The notes under the pieces: generated by a model
Told to the model about the DNA's origin: nothing
What the model saw: the letters and a program-made list of their open reading frames with translations, nothing else
Databases searched by the model: none
Assembly (NCBI GenBank): GCA_021850555.1
Contig: JAJZLX010000614.1
Span: 1-11,026 of the forward strand
DNA length: 11,026 nt
Direction of reading: 5' to 3'
From: Pseudomonadota bacterium
Lineage (GTDB): Bacteria; Pseudomonadota; Gammaproteobacteria; Steroidobacterales; Steroidobacteraceae
In this document: positions 6,716 through 11,026 of the stretch, in pieces
Layout of the letters: each line of letters starts with the position of its first letter
Numbering within the stretch: position 1 is the stretch's first letter
Program-made: the position numbers and the translations under genes

Positions 6716-7798
6716 ATGAGTTGGTTTGAGAGACTGATGAGGATCGAGGAGCTCGACGGGGCGCCGCTCGATGCCGCGCTCATCGCGCAGCTCGAGCGCG
6801 AGGGCGGGGCGGCGGTGACAAGGCCGGTGCGCTTTGCGACGCCGACGTTCAAGGACTATGCGAGCACGGAGCTGCGCGGGTGCTCGCGCAACAGCTTCCC
6901 TGCGTTCTCGATCACCGGCGGGGCGTGCGGCCTGAACTGCGATCATTGCCGGGCGAAGATCCTCGAGCCGATGCTGCCTGCCACCTCCCCGCAGATGCTC
7001 GATCGCAAGGTGCGCGAGCTGATCGCGCGCGAGGGCCTGCAGGGGTTTCTCCTTTCCGGCGGCTCCAACCGGCGCAATGAGATCCGCTACGAGCGATTCT
7101 ACCCGGTGATCGAGCGCTTGAAGCGCGACCATCCCGAGCTGCGCATCGCGATCCACACGGCGCTCACCGACGAGGCGGGCGCGCGCGCGATGGAGGCGGC
7201 CGGCATCGATACGGCGATGATGGATGTCATCGGGGCGGAAGCGACCATTCGCGAGGTGTATCACCTCGAGCGGCCCGTGGCGGACTTCGAGGCGACGCTC
7301 GCGGCGCTGTGCGCCACTTCGATGCAGGTCACGCCGCACATCGTGATAGGCCTGCATTACGGCAGGGTCCTCGGTGAGGCGGCGGCGCTCGAGATCGTGA
7401 GCCGCCACCCGGTGAGCGCGCTGGTGCTGGTGGTCGTCATGCCGTTTTACGCGCTGCCTGGAACCTTCGCCGTTCCCGACCCGGGCGAAGTCGGGCGGCT
7501 GTTTGCCCAAGCGCGCGCGCGCCTGCCGCAGCGGCGCGTGCTGCTCGGATGCGCCCGCCCGCCGGGCATGCACAAGCGTGTCACCGACACCTATGCCGTG
7601 CTCTCAGGCCTGGACGGCATCGCGTTTCCGGCCGACGGGGCGGTGGCGGTCGCCGCGGCGATCGGCCGGCCCTTCGAGCAGCAACATGCCTGCTGCTCGA
7701 TCAAGCTGGGCGCAATGGCGAGCCGCGCCGAGAGCGCCGGCGCGTGCGCCCGGGGCCGTGCGCAGGCTGTTGGCAGACCCACGGGAGTGTTACGATGA
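6716..7798 (+). CDS. lipS1: Radical SAM lipoyl synthase component, probably LipS1
   Basis: A 360-residue radical SAM enzyme. The cluster motif is C71-GLN-C75-DH-C78, preceded by FSITGGA as in biotin-synthase-like proteins; a glycine-rich SAM-contact segment LLSGGSNRR lies at 113-120. Further cysteines near the C-terminus (C279 in LLGCARPPG, and C326-C327 in HACCSIK) might bind an auxiliary cluster that donates sulfur. LipS1 and LipS2 jointly insert two sulfurs into octanoyl groups, a route described first in Thermococcus and then in sHdr sulfur oxidizers. The ATG at 6716 follows GGGGTGAG, which overlaps the stop of the HDAC gene; the stop overlaps the next ATG by 4 nt. Which of the two radical SAM genes is LipS1 and which LipS2 is a tentative assignment. 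The last 30 residues look unconserved. Confidence 0.8.
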   Translation: MSWFERLMRIEELDGAPLDAALIAQLEREGGAAVTRPVRFATPTFKDYASTELRGCSRNSFPAFSITGGACGLNCDHCRAKILEPMLPATSPQMLDRKVRELIAREGLQGFLLSGGSNRRNEIRYERFYPVIERLKRDHPELRIAIHTALTDEAGARAMEAAGIDTAMMDVIGAEATIREVYHLERPVADFEATLAALCATSMQVTPHIVIGLHYGRVLGEAAALEIVSRHPVSALVLVVVMPFYALPGTFAVPDPGEVGRLFAQARARLPQRRVLLGCARPPGMHKRVTDTYAVLSGLDGIAFPADGAVAVAAAIGRPFEQQHACCSIKLGAMASRAESAGACARGRAQAVGRPTGVLR

Positions 7799-9060
7799 GT
7801 TGTATCAAGCGCCAGGACACGCCGCCCCCTTCGCTCGCGCGGGGCGGGGGTGATATGAACTCGTTCGAGACGATGCAGCCGCGCGTGCCCGAGCGCACGC
7901 CGCCCGAGCGGCGCAACGGCTCGCGCGTGAAGTCCGCGGATCGGCCGCCGACCGGAGTCTATCTGCCGAACAACAACGTTCTGGCGCCCCACATGCGTTC
8001 CCCGGAGTACGTGCAGATTTCAACCGCGGCGGCGATGACGCTCGGGCTCATGCCGGGGCGCATGCACCGCTGCGAGTGCACGCGCTGCCTGAATCTCCTG
8101 CTGACCTATCCGGAGGGCTGCCGGGCCAACTGCGCCTACTGCGGGCTGGCACGTCACCGCGAGGCCGATCGGGACTATGCCGACCGCAACTTCATCCGGG
8201 TCGACTGGCCGGCGGTGCCGGTCGAGCAGATGGTGCAGACCGTTGCGCGCGAGGGCGCCGCGAGCGCCTTTCACCGCATGTGCATCTCGATGATCACGCA
8301 TCCGCGCTCCGATGCCGACACCGTGTCGGTGCTGCGCGCGTGGACGCGGCGCATCGACCCGGCGGTCATTCCCGTCTCGATCCTGTCGAATCCGACCACG
8401 ATGGGACGCGCGGACGTGCAGCGGCTGAAGGACCTGGGTGCTGACATCTTCACCGTTGCGCTCGATGCCGCGACGCCTGCGCTGTTCGAGCGCACGCGCG
8501 GCAAGGGCGTACAGTCGCCGCACAAGTGGAGCAAGTACTGGGAAATCCTGCATGCGGCGCGCGAGGTGTTCGGGCCGCAGAAGTTCGGCGCGCACATCAT
8601 CATCGGCATGGGCGAGAGCGAGCTCGAGGCGCTCGCGCTCGTGCAACAGCTGGTGGACCTGGGCGGGCACAGCCACCTGTTCTGCTTCTTTCCCGAGAAG
8701 GGCTCGCTGATGGATCATCTGCCGGCCACCCCGCGGGATCAGTGGCGACGTGTCCAGCTCGCGCGCTACCTGATGGACTATGCCTCGGTGCGGCTCGAGC
8801 ACATGCGCTTCGATGAGCAGGGCCGGGTCGTTGATTTCGGCCTGCCCAGGGGGGAGCTCGATCGCATCATCGATGCGGGCGTGGCCTTCCGCACCTCGGG
8901 CTGCCCGGGCAAATTCCGCGACGATGTCTCCGCCTGCGACCGCCCGTACGGGGACTCTCCGCCGAGCGATATCGCAAGCTATCCGTTCGCGCCGAAGCGG
9001 GCGGATCTGCGCCGGATCCGCCGCCAGCTGGACATGCCCGCAGTCCGGGAGGACGCTTGA
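7795..9060 (+). CDS. lipS2: Radical SAM lipoyl synthase component, probably LipS2
   Basis: A 421-residue radical SAM protein of the biotin-synthase-related type. The cluster motif is C109-RAN-C113-AY-C116. Just before it is a second cysteine set C93-E-C95-TR-C98, and near the end are C370 (TSGCPGKF) and C381 (VSACDRPYG). As in LipA, an auxiliary iron-sulfur cluster acting as sulfur donor is plausible. The first 55 residues are low-complexity and probably unconserved. Two starts are possible: ATG 7795 (overlaps the lipS1 stop as ATGA, with GGGAG at 7783-7787) or ATG 7855 (after GGGGGTGAT). I use the first because of the overlap and spacing. The stop overlaps the TTG of the ligase gene. With its partner it should convert octanoyl to lipoyl on the carrier protein; subtype naming is tentative. 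Confidence 0.8.
   Translation: MSCIKRQDTPPPSLARGGGDMNSFETMQPRVPERTPPERRNGSRVKSADRPPTGVYLPNNNVLAPHMRSPEYVQISTAAAMTLGLMPGRMHRCECTRCLNLLLTYPEGCRANCAYCGLARHREADRDYADRNFIRVDWPAVPVEQMVQTVAREGAASAFHRMCISMITHPRSDADTVSVLRAWTRRIDPAVIPVSILSNPTTMGRADVQRLKDLGADIFTVALDAATPALFERTRGKGVQSPHKWSKYWEILHAAREVFGPQKFGAHIIIGMGESELEALALVQQLVDLGGHSHLFCFFPEKGSLMDHLPATPRDQWRRVQLARYLMDYASVRLEHMRFDEQGRVVDFGLPRGELDRIIDAGVAFRTSGCPGKFRDDVSACDRPYGDSPPSDIASYPFAPKRADLRRIRRQLDMPAVREDA
7822..7847 (+). repeat. GC-rich inverted repeat between the two possible lipS2 starts
   Basis: CCGCCCC (7822-7828) is complementary to GGGGCGG (7841-7847) with a 12-nt loop. In mRNA this hairpin would lie between ATG 7795 and ATG 7855 and its 3' arm is part of the purine-rich sequence that could serve as ribosome site for the second start. 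It may simply reflect high GC content. Confidence 0.3.
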
Positions 9061-10139
9061 GCCGTCGCTTCCGGGTGCTCGATGCGGGCCTCGAGGAAGG
9101 CCGATTCAACATCGCGCTCGACCAAGCCATGCTCGAGCTGCACCAGGCGGGCCGGATCGGGGACTCGCTGCGCTTCATCCATTTCCACCCGAGCGCGCTG
9201 CTCGGCCGCCACCAGTCCCTGAGCGCCGAGATCGACCTCGAGTACTGTGCCCGGCACGGCATTCAGGCCGGCCGGCGCATCACCGGCGGCGGGGCCATCT
9301 ACCTCGATCCCGGTCAGCTGGGCTGGGCTCTGGTGTTCGAGCGCAGCACGCTCGCGGTCCCTTCGCTCGGGGAAGCGGCCCGCCTGGTATGCGAGGCGGC
9401 GGCGGCCGGACTCAGCCGTCTGGGGGTCCGGGCCCGGTTCCGGCCGCGCAACGACATCGAGGTCGAGGGGCGCAAGGTGGGCGGCACGGGGGGGTTCTTC
9501 GACGGGGATACGCTGCTCTATCAGGGCACGGTGCTCGTCGAGCTCGACACCGAGGCGATGCTCGGCGCGCTGCGGGTGCCGCGCGCCAAGATCGCCCGGC
9601 ACGGGCTCGACAATGCGGCGCAACGGGTGGTGAGCCTGCGAGAGCTGCTCGGTCCGGGGACGCCCGCTCTCGAGCAGGTCGAGCAGGCCCTGCTCGGCGG
9701 CTTTCACGAGCGGCTCGGGATCGAGTTCCAGCCGGCGGCGGCGGAGGATCTCGAGGCCCTCATCGAGCGGGGGCGGGCGTTGTACGAGGAGCAGATCGGG
9801 CAGGAGGCGTTCGTGGCCGAGATCGATGGGCCGCCGCAGGGCGGGCGGGTGTCGGTTGGAATCTGCACGGGCGCCGGCGGCACGATCACCTCGTATCTGC
9901 GGCGCGAGGGCCGCGATGGACGGCGCATCGGCCAGGTATTGATCACCGGGGACTTCTTCGTGGCGCCGCCGCGGCTGGTGTTCGACCTGGAGAGCCGGCT
10001 GCGGGGAATCGATGTCGAGGCGGCGGGCGAGACGGTGGAGCGGTTCTTCCTGGAGCATCCGGCGGGCACCTTGTCGGTGGGCGCGGCGGACTTTCGCCGC
10101 TCGATCGAGTCGGCGCTCGCGGCGGCGCCAGTGCCCTGA
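9057..10139 (+). CDS. slpl(AB): Fused lipoate-protein ligase sLpl(AB)
   Basis: A 360-residue lipoate/octanoate-protein ligase with LplA-type catalytic domain and LplB-type accessory domain in one chain. The lipoyl-AMP-binding loop is RRITGGGAIYLDP (73-85), the substrate region has RPRNDIEVEGRKVGG (129-143) with the likely catalytic lysine K140, and LLYQGTVLVELD follows as in the family. The C-terminal domain (about 265-350, VGICTGAGGTITSYL onward) corresponds to LplB. In sHdr sulfur oxidizers such ligases load octanoate or lipoate on lipoate-binding protein LbpA, which LipS1/LipS2 then sulfurate. The start is TTG at 9057, overlapping the lipS2 TGA by 4 nt, with GGGAGGA at 9047-9053. It ends 6 nt before the amidotransferase-like gene. 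Confidence 0.9.
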   Translation: MSRRFRVLDAGLEEGRFNIALDQAMLELHQAGRIGDSLRFIHFHPSALLGRHQSLSAEIDLEYCARHGIQAGRRITGGGAIYLDPGQLGWALVFERSTLAVPSLGEAARLVCEAAAAGLSRLGVRARFRPRNDIEVEGRKVGGTGGFFDGDTLLYQGTVLVELDTEAMLGALRVPRAKIARHGLDNAAQRVVSLRELLGPGTPALEQVEQALLGGFHERLGIEFQPAAAEDLEALIERGRALYEEQIGQEAFVAEIDGPPQGGRVSVGICTGAGGTITSYLRREGRDGRRIGQVLITGDFFVAPPRLVFDLESRLRGIDVEAAGETVERFFLEHPAGTLSVGAADFRRSIESALAAAPVP

Positions 10140-10145
10140 CACGTC

Positions 10146-10865
10146 ATGACGGACGCGGCCAGAACGCTCGCTGTCATTCAGCATACCTCCTCGGAATACC
10201 TCGGGCTCGTCGAGGACCACCTGGAGGGCCGGCGGATCCGCTTCCGCTACTTTCGGCCCTTCACCGCCGGCGGTCGCCTGCCCCGACACGGGGAAATCGC
10301 CGACGGGCTGGTGCTGCTCGGCGGCGGTCCCTGGGGGCTCGCGCAGGGGGCCAGCCGCCTGCCCTGGCTGCAGGCGGAGATGGAACTCGTTTCGAGCGCG
10401 CTCGCGGCGGCGACACCGATTATCGGGTTCGGGCTCGGCGCGCAGTTGCTGGCGATCGCCGCCGGCGGCACCGCCGCGCCCGCTCCCCTCAGGCTCGAGA
10501 TCGACACGGCGACGCGGACGGCGGAGGATGCGTTGGAGGGGCTGTTGCCGGCGCGCTATCCGCTGGTGCGCTACGGGCGCGATGAGGTCTCGCTCCCGGC
10601 CGGGGCCAGGGTGTTGGCGCGCGAGGGGCGGGGCGGTTGGGCGCTTTTTCAGCTCGGCCGTAGCGCGTTCGGCTTCGCGGGGCATCCGGGGATCAAGTCG
10701 GCGATCATCGAGGACCTGATCATGGAGTTCCCCGAGGCGCCGGCGCAGACAGCGGCGGCGTTGAGCGAGCTGCGCTCGGTGCAGCCTCTGATCGAGGCGG
10801 CGCTCGTGCCCATCATGGCGGGCCTGACGCGCGTGCTGGAACTGATGCCGCAGGGGCGGCGGTAG
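10146..10865 (+). CDS. Class I glutamine-amidotransferase-like protein, catalytic cysteine missing
   Basis: A 239-residue protein with the class I GATase (Triad) fold. The oxyanion strand LVLLGGGPWG (55-64) and the nucleophile-elbow region PIIGFGLGAQLLA (91-103) are recognizable, but the elbow reads G-F-G-L-G where active enzymes have G-x-C-x-G: position 96 is glycine. In the final motif FGFAGHPG the histidine (H180) stays while the glutamate of the usual HPE is glycine (G182). Glutaminase activity is therefore very unlikely. GATase-like genes recur in lipoate-assembly clusters of sHdr organisms as I recall, with no settled role. A binding or regulatory function in lipoate assembly is conceivable. 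It is the last gene of the five-gene operon. Its ATG has no clear ribosome site and may rely on coupling to the ligase 6 nt upstream. Confidence 0.8.
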   Translation: MTDAARTLAVIQHTSSEYLGLVEDHLEGRRIRFRYFRPFTAGGRLPRHGEIADGLVLLGGGPWGLAQGASRLPWLQAEMELVSSALAAATPIIGFGLGAQLLAIAAGGTAAPAPLRLEIDTATRTAEDALEGLLPARYPLVRYGRDEVSLPAGARVLAREGRGGWALFQLGRSAFGFAGHPGIKSAIIEDLIMEFPEAPAQTAAALSELRSVQPLIEAALVPIMAGLTRVLELMPQGRR

Positions 10866-10868
10866 CGC

Positions 10869-10895
10869 TTGACGTTTGTCAGCGAATAATATATT
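10869..10895 (+). promoter_or_regulatory. Candidate sigma70 promoter of the downstream DsrE-like gene
   Basis: TTGACG (10869-10874) is a good -35; TATATT (10890-10895) is a good -10 but at 15 nt spacing, while TATTAG (10892-10897) gives 17 nt with a poorer hexamer. Either way the -10 overlaps the left arm of the dyad at 10892-10909. No terminator for the upstream operon is visible, so read-through from the lipoate operon is also possible. Confidence 0.45.
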
Positions 10896-10909
10896 AGTAC
10901 TATCTAATA
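10892..10909. promoter_or_regulatory. Candidate operator (site B), TATTAG-N6-CTAATA
   Basis: TATTAG (10892-10897), TACTAT, CTAATA (10904-10909): perfect 6-bp arms, 6-nt spacer. It is the cleanest of three related dyads in this window, overlaps the likely -10 of the DsrE-like gene, and is preceded by TCAGCGA (10879-10885), which also occurs in the flank of site A in the same relative orientation (reverse complement of 5505-5511). This position suits a repressor that blocks the start of a sulfur-oxidation operon. Confidence 0.6.
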
Positions 10910-10962
10910 GGGGTCTGGCTCAGCCGGTACACAACACGCCATCGTTCAATGGGCGAGAGCAT

Positions 10963-11026
10963 ATGGCATCGAAGCTGATGATCGTGATGGCCAACACCGA
11001 CCCGCGCAACGGCGAGGAGCTCGGCG
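10963..11026 (+). CDS. DsrE-family protein, N-terminal 21 residues (cut by window edge); probably DsrE3-type head of an shdr operon
   Basis: Only the start is in the window: MASKLMIVMANTDPRNGEEL and one more residue. A short first strand followed by NTDPRN and a glutamate-rich turn is typical of small DsrE-like sulfurtransferases found at the head of shdr clusters (dsrE3-tusA-shdr). The ATG at 10963 has only a weak purine stretch upstream (GGGCGAGAG, 10951-10959). It comes directly after the lipoate operon and has its own candidate promoter and operator. The assignment to DsrE3 rests on 21 residues and context. Confidence 0.6.
   Translation, partial: MASKLMIVMANTDPRNGEELG

Noticed and set aside
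8780..10585. A 601-codon plus-strand open frame overlapping lipS2, the ligase and the amidotransferase-like gene
   Set aside because: Gly/Ala/Arg-rich translation with no recognizable domain, running out of frame across clear genes.
8979..10685. A 568-codon minus-strand open frame opposite the ligase and amidotransferase-like gene
   Set aside because: Arginine/proline-rich, no family resemblance, antisense to recognized genes; typical GC-rich shadow.
1..11026. tRNA or rRNA genes, CRISPR arrays, insertion sequences or attachment sites
   Set aside because: No cloverleaf-like segment, regularly spaced direct repeats, transposase-like reading frame or terminal repeats were seen by eye on either strand.

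Overview
This GC-rich window reads as an accessory sulfur-oxidation island of a chemolithotrophic proteobacterium. A gammaproteobacterial sulfur oxidizer is my best guess, but nothing here fixes the taxon. It carries sulfite-oxidizing APS reductase genes, sulfur-relay proteins (DsrE2, TusA) and an operon for the alternative lipoate-assembly route (LipS1/LipS2 plus a two-domain ligase). That route is known to serve the lipoate-dependent sulfur-oxidizing heterodisulfide reductase-like (sHdr) pathway. The last gene, cut by the window edge, starts like the DsrE-family protein that heads many shdr operons, so an shdr cluster may follow directly.

Layout. (1) Minus strand, 1-1586: aprM, aprB, aprA (aprA truncated by the window edge), which take sulfite to APS. 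(2) 1587-1750: divergent control region. (3) Plus strand, 1751-2644: a LysR-type regulator facing away from aprM. (4) Minus strand, 5444 down to 2705: dsrE2, tusA, a FadL-type outer-membrane channel and an OsmC-family protein, which may form one transcription unit. (5) 5445-5591: divergent control region with a conspicuous 34-bp dyad. (6) Plus strand, 5592-10865: five tightly packed genes (gaps or overlaps of 4-6 nt) for an HDAC/AcuC-family zinc deacylase, lipS1, lipS2, a fused lipoate-protein ligase and a glutamine-amidotransferase-like protein. (7) 10866-10962: a third AT-rich control region. (8) From 10963: the 5' end of a DsrE-like gene.

How it may work together (inference). The FadL-type channel could admit a hydrophobic or sulfur-containing substrate. 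DsrE2, TusA and the DsrE-like protein would hand sulfane sulfur to sHdr, whose lipoate-binding protein would be matured by LipS1/LipS2 and the ligase. Sulfite formed would then be oxidized by AprBA, with AprM as likely membrane electron acceptor.

Three observations stand out. An 18-bp dyad (TAT[C/T]AG-N6-CTAA[A/T]A, with one degenerate left arm) occurs in all three AT-rich control regions, suggesting one regulon. A catalytically intact HDAC-family deacylase heads the lipoate operon and could be a delipoylase. The amidotransferase-like protein has lost its nucleophilic cysteine and is probably not a glutaminase.
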